Shown here: positions 1 to 9,541 of the stretch, piece after piece
Layout of the letters: each line of letters begins with the position of its first letter
How positions within the stretch are numbered: position 1 is the first letter of the stretch
From: Mixia osmundae IAM 14324
Lineage: Eukaryota > Basidiomycota > Mixiomycetes > Mixiales > Mixiaceae
Length of the DNA: 64,000 bases
Direction: 5' to 3'
NCBI RefSeq assembly: GCF_000708205.1
Contig: NW_014575551.1
Coordinates: 303,030 to 367,029 of the forward strand
Translations under genes and position numbers: made by a program
Notes under the pieces: generated by a model
Told to the model about the DNA's origin: nothing
Database searches by the model: none
Seen by the model: only the letters and a program-made list of their open reading frames with translations

Positions 1-791
1 TCGGCGTTCTCCTCGCCTTGGTTTTCCGGTCGGTCGTCTCCGCGCCAGTGCCGCACGTCGACTTCCTCAATCTCAGGCCGTATGCGTTTCCCGTAGAGCT
101 CTGTTGTGACACTCTGGAGAAGCGCCCAACACGTAGCAGCACGAGCGACTTCGAAGACACTATACTGACTGAGACCACCAGGGGGATCGTAGGGCAATTC
201 GGCATGCCATTCACGCTGGACAAGCTTGACGAACGCGCCCAGCGCTCTGATCGCTTCGCTGCCGTAGGTTGCCTCGAGTGCCATGACGCTCGAGTTGGCT
301 ACATTGAGACTGGTCGATGTGATGGCGCTGCCGAGCTCTATACCGGCCAGGGAAACAAATTCGGCAGCATTGAGCGTCGCGCCTAATGCAGTCTTTAGGA
401 AGCGACCGGTGGGACCGCCTCCTACATCTTGGGCGGTACCATCCGAGGAAGCATCGAGGCCCAAGCCAGAATCGATGAGCGCACCCGTCAAGCCTGCACC
501 AAAGTGGAGGATCGAGCGAGCGACGTTGAAACCGAACCGAGTGGACGACTTTGCAATCTGAAATCCAACGGTAGTGGCGACTTTGCTAGCTTCCAGTGCT
601 GCTCGAGAGCCGTGTATGGCCATCTGTTGTTTGTCGGACACCGTCATGGCGCCAGTGCGAGATTCGCGGAGAGATTGGAGATACTCGGGCTCGACCGTGG
701 AGGCATCTGACGTGCGTCGTCGTGTGATCAGCTCGCCCGCTTGACCGGGCTCTTCCACCGAATCTGCTTGTATGGGAGCATTCGAAGACAT
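1..791 (-). CDS. N-terminal part of a probable class 3 (sn-1 diacylglycerol-type) lipase, cut by window edge
   Basis: An uninterrupted frame of 263 codons runs from the ATG at 791 down to base 1 without a stop, so the rest of the gene lies outside the window. The N-terminus is polar (MSSNAPIQADSVEEPG). After about residue 60 it becomes rich in Ala, Gly and Ser with hydrophobic helices (around VGFQIAKSSTRFGFNVAR and the GAGLTGALIDSGLGL stretch), then LVQREWH and PGGLSQYSVFEVARAATCWA. These resemble, from memory, the N-terminal regions of large basidiomycete Lipase_3 proteins; the catalytic GHSLG box would be beyond the edge, so the assignment is tentative. It is divergent from glyoxalase II, with 150 bp between the two start codons. 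Forward-strand reading frames over this region are shadows. Confidence 0.55.
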   Translation of the reverse strand, partial: MSSNAPIQADSVEEPGQAGELITRRRTSDASTVEPEYLQSLRESRTGAMTVSDKQQMAIHGSRAALEASKVATTVGFQIAKSSTRFGFNVARSILHFGAGLTGALIDSGLGLDASSDGTAQDVGGGPTGRFLKTALGATLNAAEFVSLAGIELGSAITSTSLNVANSSVMALEATYGSEAIRALGAFVKLVQREWHAELPYDPPGGLSQYSVFEVARAATCWALLQSVTTELYGKRIRPEIEEVDVRHWRGDDRPENQGEENA

Positions 792-941
792 CTTGCGCAG
801 CTGGTCAGGCACGATTGGGTGGCCGTAGTGGACGTCGCAAGGCAGCGAAGTCGGGCTGAAAGCCAACGACGCCGGTCGCCGGGGTAGTAACGCGTCAAAG
901 GTTTACATGTCAAACTCAAGCCAAGCCGGAGTGCTTGCTCG

Positions 942-1751
942 ATGCTCACGCAAGTCGTCCGCAGAGCATTCAGCAGCAGCGCACGACTCAAGATGCGCAT
1001 CGTTCCTGTGCCGGTCAGATCGGACAACTACGCCTATCTGCTGATTGACGACGCGAGCAAAGAGGCGGCGGCGATCGATCCGTTTGACGTCAAGAAAGTC
1101 GTCGCAGCAGCCGAGAAGGAAGGCGTGACACTGGGCAGGCTGCTCCTCACGACCCATCACCACAACGACCATGCAGGTGGCAACAATGACTTTGCAGCAA
1201 AGTTCCACGACGCAAAGATCTACGGAGGCTCAAAGCAGGTTCAGGGCGTCACAGACTTCTTCGAGGACGGCAAGCCTGTCGAGTTTGGCACCGTCAGAGT
1301 GACACCGAAGCATACACCGTGCCATACTCAAGACCACATGTGCTTGTTCACCGAGGACACAAAGACGGATCAGAAAGCCGTCTTCTCGGGCGATACGCTC
1401 TTTATCGCCGGCAATGGCCGTTTCTTCGAGGGCACGCCAAAGGAGATGGATCATGCCCTCAACACAGTCTTATCGAGCTTGCCGGACGAGACAGTCGTCT
1501 ATCCTGGTCATGAATATACAAAGAGCAACGTCAAATTTGCCTTGACGGTTGATCCCGATAATCAGGCGCTGCAGAAGCTAAAGAAGTACTGCGACGAGCA
1601 CGAGTCCACGACCGGTGTCTTCACATTGGCAGACGAGAAGCAGCACAACGTCTTCATGCGGCTCGAATCGCCTGCAGTGACAAAAGTCACCCACTCAAAC
1701 GACACTGCGACAAGCATGGGAATCCTGCGAGAGATGAAGAACAACTCATAA
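942..1751 (+). CDS. GLO2: Hydroxyacylglutathione hydrolase (glyoxalase II)
   Basis: Second enzyme of the glyoxalase pathway: it hydrolyses S-D-lactoylglutathione to D-lactate and glutathione. The single-exon 269-residue product is a metallo-beta-lactamase-fold protein with the complete binuclear metal site: THHHNDH at residues 71-77, HTPCHTQDH at 124-132, GDTLF at 150-154 and PGHEYT at 188-193. Two in-frame starts exist. The first (942) adds a 17-residue Arg/Ser/Ala-rich leader (MLTQVVRRAFSSSARLK) typical of a mitochondrial presequence; the second (993) starts exactly where cytosolic family members start (MRIVPVPVRSDNYAY). The first ATG has a pyrimidine at -3 and the second an A at -3, so leaky scanning could make both forms. 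Function is very secure; dual localisation is inference. Confidence 0.95.
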   Translation: MLTQVVRRAFSSSARLKMRIVPVPVRSDNYAYLLIDDASKEAAAIDPFDVKKVVAAAEKEGVTLGRLLLTTHHHNDHAGGNNDFAAKFHDAKIYGGSKQVQGVTDFFEDGKPVEFGTVRVTPKHTPCHTQDHMCLFTEDTKTDQKAVFSGDTLFIAGNGRFFEGTPKEMDHALNTVLSSLPDETVVYPGHEYTKSNVKFALTVDPDNQALQKLKKYCDEHESTTGVFTLADEKQHNVFMRLESPAVTKVTHSNDTATSMGILREMKNNS

Positions 1752-1813
1752 ATTGTACGTGTACATGCATACTGCCACACATATGCCCTTGCGTGCGTGC
1801 GTACTGTCACAGA

Positions 1814-4309
1814 TTAGAGGGCTCGCTTGAGGGGAACAATCGAGCCCACACAGATACCCCGGACGCGATGACGTTGAAGCGCGTCGCCTCGTGCAAAGCC
1901 CTTGCCACTGTCACAGACACGGTCAGCTCGTCAAGGTGCTGATCATCAGAGTCGCGCACCAAGGGCAAAGGAACGATTTGACGTCGGAATGGATTCGCTC
2001 GTGGCGCTTCAAATCATGACTTCGCACAAATGACGATTTGCTGCACCATCATCAGCCATGTCAGATCTGAGGACAAACTCGGCGTACCAGTCACCGACAG
2101 AGCATACAAACGGCTTATCTTCGAGATGCGTTTGGATGTGGCTCGCAATAGCACCCCGTCGTGGGAATTCGCGCTCGCACCCATCGACCAGACACACATA
2201 CCGCCTTTCTTCCTTCTCCCCTCGTGTGTCATTCACCTTGATCGACACCGTCTTGTAGAGCGATTCGATGACCGAACGGGGTAGCGAAGATCCAGGTGGT
2301 CCCGTGTCTTCGTTTTCCTCATCGGGCAAGGGTGTCATGTCGAGCACCGCCGTCTCTCCGCCCGCAAGGACGACGACAGGATTGAGCGTGACTTCCGCTG
2401 CCGGCAAGGGCGATGTTGATCCGCGAGGCTCACAGGGCGGGTAGACAACGCCATTGGAAGAGATAGATCGCTTCGGCTTCGGTCCAGGCTTCAAGCGACG
2501 ATACGTCGCGCCAGAGATGACTCGTCGAGCCAGCGTGCTTGGACTCAGAAGAGTGACTTCTTCGGACACTGCTCTCTGTTGCTGCGCTTGCGCTTGCTCC
2601 ATATCGATGTGGCTCCGCTTGCGCTGGACCTGTCGCGGTTTTTCGGGCGGCGCAAGTGATACAGATCGTCCTTTAGGCCGTTCGCTCGGATAGTCTATCT
2701 GAACGATGGGCTGCGCAGATGATAGATACTGCGAAGGAATTGCAGGTACGGCAGGCGTCTTCGAACTGTCGAAGAAGTCTTGTGCGGCAGAGCCAAAGCT
2801 GCTAAAGCCCTGCTGCGCAGAAGGGCTCATTGATGGACTGAGAAAGAGGGAATGGACGGAGACGGTCGGACTAGCCAAGAAGTGATCCAGCTGATGATCC
2901 GAGTGCTCGAGAAAGAAAGGATCAGCCGCTGCATCGCCAGGTGGCGACATCAGTTGTTGCGCCGGGCTTCTATGAAAGTCGCCTTCGCCTAATCCGAGAT
3001 TGCAGAGTTCCTCAAGGTCTATCGGCATGCTTCGCGCACGGTGAGCGTCGACGGTAGGCGAATTGACAGGAACAGGCAAAGGTCGAACACTTGGCGAGAG
3101 TATCATTGGCATCGAAGCGTGCTCGTCGGGCATGAGGAGCGCATGCTGCTCTATTGGCTCGATGGGACGCAATCGCGACTTGGACGGCGTCAGACGCAAT
3201 CGTTTCTTGCTACCTTTTGGTCGAATCAGTCTGCTCTCGTCGTCGTGTACAGGTGTTACGCTTCGCCGTGCTTCTGTTCGGTCCGGTGCTGCGTTATCAA
3301 GACTAGGCGATAATGCGCGACTGGCCTGGTAACGATAGTACTGGTCGAGTCGGTTCTCGGCTGGCGGTAGATCAGCATGCGATTCGTCATTGTGCTCTTG
3401 TGAGGTAGATACGATCGGACTTGATGGCTCAACAGCCTGCGCAAGCTTACTAGGCGCACGCTGGGAGATCGTCATGGGCACCTGTGGCGCCTCGTTGCCA
3501 TTTCGTGCAAAGCACAGTGGCGATGTCAGGAAGCCGCCGTCGAGCCCTGTACCCATTAGATGACTTTTCAATCCGTCGCGCTTGACGGTCTGCAGGAAGC
3601 GCATGTGCTCCTGCGGCGGCAGAGTATTATTAAAAGGCGAATCAGGATCGTACGAATTCCCGTGTGCGAAGTGCTGCCGTTGGCTTGACGCATCTTTGAG
3701 CGGCGTCTGCATATCATAGTGTGACGGCGATGGTTGAGGGTACTGCTGCACTGACGCATTGCTGCTGTTGCTCGAATCACTCGTCGTACGAGAAACGGAA
3801 GGCATATGTGAGAGTCTCGCGGTACGTACGTCGCTGCTGATGCCTTCGCCTTGCGATGGCAGCGAGCAGCTGGATAGCGCGGGCGTAGGCAAGCATTCAT
3901 CGGGTGCCGACTGATCAGACACTGTCCTCGACAGACCAAGGTTCAGTATCGGAACTGCGTAGTCTCGCTTGCTATCCGAGCGTCGTAATGCCAGGTTAGA
4001 TTGGAAGCTCGGCAGATCGGAAATGCTCAGGCCAAGCTCGTTAGTTGGCTTGCTCATGCCGAGCCAGGAGCTATCGAGGCGCCCGTACTCGTTCCCATCT
4101 AGCTTTGTGGTTCCATATGATCGGCTGAGATCGAGCTTGCGGGCCGCTAAGTCTGTGTCGCTGTAGGTACTGCTTGCCGACTCGCTGAGTAGGCTCGACT
4201 TCCATGGCACTGGCGCAGGTCGCAGCAGGTCGTCCAAGCTTCCGCCACCGAGCTGATGAACACCGTCCGTCTCCCAGCTGACGTTTGCGCTCATCCTGCG
4301 CTTTGGCAA
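1814..4309 (-). CDS. C2H2 zinc-finger transcription factor, Swi5/Ace2 type
   Basis: Three exons (2088-4309, 1960-2040, 1814-1907; introns of 47 and 52 nt) give 798 residues. The first 700 are Ser/Pro/Gln-rich and low complexity, as in regulatory domains. Three fingers sit at the very C-terminus: finger 1 at 706-728 (CLVDGC...HIQTH), finger 2 at 736-758 (CSVGDC...HERIH) and finger 3 at about 766-787 with the unusual spacing C-x-C...H...C (CPCGKGFARGDALQRH). A C-x-C third finger after two C-x4-C fingers is the arrangement I associate with fungal Swi5/Ace2 cell-cycle factors. Both introns fall inside fingers; without splicing, fingers 2 and 3 are lost, which is how the exon borders were fixed. 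The target genes cannot be read from sequence. Confidence 0.82.
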
Positions 4310-4483
4310 AGTATTGGGTCGTCCTCAGGTGACTTCGATAATCCGACCCTTGCCAGCTTAATTTCTACAAGGAAGCGCGAATTGATCACGTGCGCGGTCT
4401 CAATCGAACTCGAAAATAGGGACCTCACCCAAGAGTGCTGGCTATCTCTCGCTTGCTCTATGGGGGGGTTTGCATTACTCTAA

Positions 4484-7009
4484 TCAGTCGACATCCATCG
4501 TCTTCTCATCCAGCGTCTCTGGCTCAGCCGATCCGTTCACTTCCTCCATTGGCGCCTCTGCCTTCTCTTCCGGCTTGGCATCAGGCTGAGGCGTTGCAGG
4601 CTTGCTCTCGACCTTTGGTTTTGGCTTTGGCTTGTTGAGGATCGGGTTGGCAGAGAACAGCAGATCCTCGCGGCGCTTGTCGACGTCTGTGGAGGTATAT
4701 GCTGGCTCTTCATCCTTGCGACGTTCGGCTTGCTTCGCCGATTGATCGTTGATCCACTTTTCAGCCGTCGCAGTCTTTTCAATGACCTGCAGACATGCTG
4801 TGAGCGATACGCCTTATAAATCAGGAGAGGACGAACCTTTTGCAGATCCTCCTCAGACAGATGGCTGTATTGCTCTGAGCCAGAGGTAGCTTTGCTCATA
4901 AAGTCGGCAATGACGGCGCGCAGCTGACGCTCCGCAGCCGGTCTATCTTGCTGTTGCTTCAGCTTGAAAGCCGCGGGATCTCCGACAACTTTGAGCTCGT
5001 CAAGCTTGCCGACGTATGCCGATTTCGTCGCGTCCTCTCCTTCTTCGCTGTACAGCCAGTCCTCTGCTTTTGTCAGCTTTTCTCGCAAGACGTCTTTGTC
5101 GGCGGATTTCATGTATGACGCCCATGCGCCTTCGATCTTGTCGCGAGCATCGTAGATGTACTCCTCTAGAGCATTCTTACGGTCCTCAGTCTCCGACACG
5201 AGCTTGTCGCTCTGGAACATCTCGCCCTCCTTCTCTCTAAGGTCTTCGAGAAGCTTGAGATCGAGCTGGGAGGCCACCAACGTGCCCGTCAACGGCTTCT
5301 TATTGACCTTCTTGACTTTCTTGGGCTGTGCGGGTTCTGCGGGCGTCTCGCCCTCTGCAGCAGGCGCAGGGGCGATGGCAGCTTCTTCGACCTCTATCTC
5401 CTCGTGCAGTGTAGCGGCGTCCATGGTGACGATACCGTGCAGATTCAGGCGAGCTTTGAGCTTGACGAGCGCGTGATCGCCATTCGCTGTTGGTTTGACG
5501 CCCGAAATGGTGTAGCGAGCGATGAAGGGATCGGTACTTCCTGGAAGATTGCTGGGATCGGCATAGCGTGCGACGAGCTCGAAAGGCTCTTTGCGGTAGA
5601 ACGACAGCACTTTGGTAGATGGCACGCCATTGCCCTTTTCGAACACCCGCAATTGAGTGTTCTCATCCGGTGAGTCTGCGACCTTTTCCCAGGTGATGTC
5701 GATGGGGTAGCAATGCAGATCGGTGACGTTGAAGTCGCGAACCTTGAAGATGGGGCTGAGAACTGCGCAAGCGAGTGTGGCTCCTCGGACGATCGCCTCT
5801 TCCTGATTTGTCGTCGTCGAGAGAGGCTTGCCGAAAAAGTTCTGGATACGAGACTTGAGTGCGGGCACACGGACAGAGCCGCCGACAAGCTCGATGGTGT
5901 CGATATCGTCCTTCACAATGCCTGCACTTGCCAATGCAGTCTCGAGTGGCGCAATCGTGCGCTCGAGCAAAGGCGCAATCAGGGCTTCGAAGTCGTCGCG
6001 AGTGAGGGATGATGAGGCATCGATGTCGTTCATGATTGACTCTACGCTCAAAGGCGCTTGTAAGTTGGCAGATAAGATCTTTTTGAGCTTCTCGACAGAG
6101 GTCGCCAGTCTAAACAGCGCTTTCTGGTTCGAGAAGACGTCTATCTTGTACTTCCCTTTAAACTCTTCGGCAAAGTGCTTGACGAGGGCAAAGTCAAGGT
6201 CTCGGCCACCAAAGTTGCGATCGAAAGCAGTCGCTTTGACGACAAGCTGGCCCTTGTTGAACGCGACAATGGAGACGCTGTAATCTGAGTGACCGATATC
6301 GATGAACGCAACATAGCGTGGCTTCTCGCCAAGCTCTGGTAGATCAGTCTTTGTGATACCGTAGCCGAGCGCGGTGGCCGTGCCGTCATTGATCAGTCTG
6401 AGCGGGTGCAGATTGGCAATTTCTGCAGCGTCAAGCACCGCTCTTCTCTGGATGTCTGTGTACCATCCCGGGACAGCGATGACGACATCGTTGACTGCCG
6501 CCTTGGACTCCTTTGCAGCAATCTCTCGCAGTTTGCCGAGGTACATCGCATAGAGCTGAGTGGCAGAAAAGACAGTTGGCTCGCCGAGGTATTGCACCCG
6601 GATGCCGACCGTGCCTTCGACGTCGACGAGCTCTGCGTTGATGAACGACTTTTCGATGGTCTGTACCTCTGGATCATCGAACCGTCGGCCAATCAATCGC
6701 TTGAGGGATCCAATCGTGTTGCGAAAGTTGGACGTCTCCTGCGTCTTGGCTGACTCGCCTATCGCTCTCGACCGTGGCCCAAAGGAGACGAGCGATCTGT
6801 GTCCATCTGCAATGAGCTCCTGCAGCGTGATGGACAGCTGACAGGTACGTACGGTGTAGCGCGATTGGAGACTTCATTGGTGATGATGTCAATGCCGCGA
6901 TTCCTCGCAATGCCAATCTGCAGACTCGTCAGTCTAGCGCGTGATGCGACAGGTATCGGGCTACCTTGCTGGCAAGATTGCCAATGTCTAATCCCACTAC
7001 GCTCGTCAT
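4484..7009 (-). CDS. SSE1: Hsp110/Sse1-type Hsp70 nucleotide-exchange chaperone
   Basis: Hsp110 proteins are Hsp70 relatives that act as nucleotide-exchange factors and holdases for cytosolic Hsp70. Four exons (6965-7009, 6853-6917, 4837-6796, 4484-4786) encode 790 residues. The ATPase domain starts VVGLDIGNLASKIGIARN, and SNRATPSLVSFGPRSRAIGE is typical of Sse1 rather than of canonical Hsp70. It continues with the actin-fold motifs LINDGTATALGYG, FIDIGHSDYS and ELVGGSVRVPALK. The substrate-binding half carries the acidic/Pro-rich insertion (around EEAAIAPAPAAEGETP) and the KKPLTGTL region, then a helical end finishing EEVNGSAEPETLDEKTMDVD. There is no EEVD tail, as expected for the family. 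It is divergent from the RNA-binding gene at 7215; a heat-shock-element-like site lies in the shared promoter. Introns are 47, 56 and 50 nt. Confidence 0.95.
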
Positions 7010-7092
7010 GATGGGTTTTGGTGACGAGGTTCGACGAATTTTGTCAAAGTCAAAGTCGAGCACTTTCCTTCCGTATGGTGCCCCATTCGGTC

Positions 7093-7100
7093 GAACTTTC
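7093..7100. promoter_or_regulatory. Candidate heat-shock element in the Hsp110/RNA-binding-protein shared promoter
   Basis: GAACTTTC is an inverted nGAAn pair (GAA-nn-TTC) 84 bp upstream of the Hsp110 start codon. A TTC four bases 5' of it (TTCGGTCGAACTTTC) and an imperfect TTCGACGAATTTTG at about 7040-7053 are nearby. A two-unit site occurs by chance fairly often, so this is a candidate supported mainly by its position in front of an Hsp110 gene. Confidence 0.3.
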
Positions 7101-7214
7101 ACCGCGATTGACTTGGTCGCGAATCAGCTATCATCCCCAGACCTCGCAGACGACAAACTAGACAGCGGTCTCTGACAACCCCAACGTCCCTCTACGTCCT
7201 CAAGACAGATCCCA

Positions 7215-8435
7215 ATGGCAGCCAATCCCACCGTTCCGCCCATGGCTGCAGTCCAAGCCGAGTCCAAAGATCTAGGCAAAAAGGTAAAGACTCGGCTCTC
7301 GTCAGAGCTCGTGTGCGGAAGAGGCTCACTCCCCTCTCTGGGACTGTGCAGGTCTTTGTCGGCAACCTCTCGTTCAAGACGACAGTCGATGAGCTCAAGC
7401 AAGTCTTTGAGTCTCATGGACCCATGTACGTCCTTTGCCCCTCCTCCTGACAAAAAGATCTGGCAACTTATCGAGAGTGGCCAGCGTGGATGCAGAGATC
7501 AAGGCAAAGGGCACAATGTCCCTCGGCTACGGCTTCATCACCTATGAGACCGAAAAAGCTGCAACGGCCAGTCTCAAGCTCGACAAGACCACCCTCAAAG
7601 AGCGCGAGATCACCGTCGAGCTTGCCAAACCAGGTTCCCGCACGAGTCTGTCATGCTTATATGATCAGCACTGCTCGTACTGAAGGCTTGCGGCTGATGA
7701 CAGAACCTGCAAGAGTGGCAAAGGATGCTGCTGCTTCTGCCGCCAAAATTGACACCTCCGCCGCTGTCGATGACCAAGGCGAACTCAAGGAGGGCGCAGC
7801 AGCAAGCACACGCGGCGGTCGTGGTAGAGGAGTCAGTCATCTGCATTCAATAGCCTGATTGCAGGGCTGATGCAGTAGTCTTTCCACAGCGCGGCAGAGC
7901 AGCTCGCGCACCGCGACAGGCATCAACGGAAGCCGAGGGTGAGCCTGCTGCAGAAGGCGCTGCATCTACTCGTGGTGCAGGCCGAGGACGCGGTCGTGGC
8001 ATCCGTGGACGTGGCCGCGGCGGTCGAGGCGGTGGCAGAGTCGGCCCGCCACCCGGCGAGCCTTCCAAGACTCTCCGTGCGCTGGCTCTTCCCATGCTGG
8101 GTCCGCAATGCTGAACGGTATCAACAGTCTTTGTGGCACAATTGCCCAACAACACCGACGACAACGGTCTCAAGTCTCTCTTCACCGACGTCGGTCTGAC
8201 GGTCACAAGCTCAAAAGTGATCGTCTACAACTCTGGTCCCAACAAGGGCAAATCTCGCGGCTACGGCTTCGTTCATGTAGCCGATGAAGCTCAACAAAAG
8301 AAGGCCATCGAGAAGCTTCACGACAAGGACATCGACGGTCGTCCTGTTCAAGTCAAGGTCGCAGTCGACAAGGATGCCCAGCCTAACGGCGCTGCAGAAG
8401 ACGGCGAGCCCGCTTCTACCGTGCTCGCAAGTTAA
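7215..8435 (+). CDS. SBP1: RNA-binding protein with RRM - RGG - RRM layout (Sbp1-like)
   Basis: Six exons (7215-7283, 7352-7425, 7476-7633, 7704-7831, 7890-8076, 8128-8435) encode 307 residues. RRM1 follows a short N-terminus (VFVGNLSFKT as RNP2; LGYGFITY as RNP1). A central Arg/Gly tract (TRGGRGRG, GRGRGRGIRGRGRGGRGGGR) spans about residues 137-195. RRM2 follows (LFVAQLPNN as RNP2; SRGYGFVHV as RNP1). RRM-RGG-RRM order is that of yeast Sbp1, a translation repressor and P-body protein that binds eIF4G through its RGG part; that role is transferred by architecture. All five introns (50-70 nt) are needed to keep the domains in frame. It is divergent from Hsp110, with 205 bp between starts. Confidence 0.88.
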
Positions 8436-8588
8436 TGCTCAAAAATGAATTGAAATGTTGTCTCAAGGCAAGCACGTCTTCATGTTTACTGCTCGCGCAG
8501 ATTTGCTTCTGAGAGCGCGCTGATCCGACCATGTAAGCTTGGACCCTTCCCTCTACAATTCCTCGGCTTTTCGTCCCTTGGCTGCAAG

Positions 8589-9448
8589 ATGAAGCTCATC
8601 TCCTGCGTTGCCTTGCTTTTCGTCTCAACGACTATCGCAGCGCCGCTCGAGAATCTCCCACAGCTCGACGCCATCAGTTCTCGCATTCGAGATCATGCAA
8701 GGTTGGCCATGGCAGCTTACGGTGATCCGCAAACCAACTGCACCTTCCCTGGTTTCCAAGTCATTACGTCCTTCGACAGCGATCTAGATCAAGGCGGATA
8801 CATTGCTCTCCTGCCATCAAGGCGGGAAGTTGTCATTGTCTTCAGAGGGCACGCATCTGAAGCTCCACATCGCGCGCGCACGCTGACATGGAATACAGCT
8901 CGTCATCAGTCGAGAATTACGCAGCTGATCTTGCAATCAAGCCGCTCCCTTTCGATCTGCCGGGGTGTACGGTCAATTGCTCTGCTCATGCAGGCTCACT
9001 CGCCAATTTTGTCTCAGCCCAGGCTGCCACTCAGGGCTTCAGGCAAGCCCTTAGCGCCGCAGCCGAGAGTCAATACCAGATTGCTATCATAGGACATTCT
9101 CTGGGAGCAGCAGTAGCCTCGATTGCTGCATTGGGCTTCATCGCTGCGCGTGTGCCGATCGTGCTCTCTACTTTTGGTCAATTTCGGACGGTCTCGCCTA
9201 ATGCTGCCAAGCTGCTCTCCAGCCTAGGCAACAATGCTGCCCGCACAGTACATGATCTTGATATCGTGCCTGGCCTCATCGCAGAATCTGATGACTATTC
9301 GCACTGGAGCCCCTCATACTTCATGGGAGACCTGCCGTTCGATGCGCCACTCATCATGCCCTGCCTATCCCAAGACGGCTTTCCTTGTTCAGGTGGCCTA
9401 AGTATCAAAGATCATTCACATTATGTTGTACAGACGGGCTCCTGCTAG
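8589..9448 (+). CDS. Secreted class 3 triacylglycerol lipase/feruloyl-esterase-like protein
   Basis: An alpha/beta-hydrolase of the Lipase_3 family, probably acting outside the cell on lipids or esters. Residues 1-18 form a signal peptide (MKLISCVALLFVSTTIAA). The catalytic triad can be read: Ser154 in IGHSLGA, Asp208 in HDLDIVPG and a His near the C-terminus in IKDHSHYVV. The oxyanion strand VIVFRG lies directly before the intron, and Cys110/Cys114 and later Cys residues could form disulphides. Two exons (8589-8848, 8899-9448) join only through an intron with a GC donor: GG|gcacgc...tacag|C restores FRGSSSVENYAADL, the expected family sequence. The product is 269 residues, a normal family length. 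Confidence 0.9.
8849..8898 (+). other. GC-AG intron in the class 3 lipase gene
   Basis: The 50-nt intron starts GCACGC and ends ATACAG. No GT donor in the neighbourhood connects the two conserved frames, whereas this GC donor joins VFRG to SSSVENY in the right phase. Confidence 0.75.
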
Positions 9449-9541
9449 TTCCAATTTATTACATTGTTCCTACACAACAAGTGACGTACGAATTGCGATT
9501 GAGGTCTCTTCTATTCTTCTCTTGTACTTTGCTTGACGTAC

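Noticed and set aside
18-710. Several forward-strand open frames at the left edge
   Set aside because: They overlap a continuous reverse-strand frame with family-like sequence and show no recognisable motifs; the reverse frame is open to the window edge.
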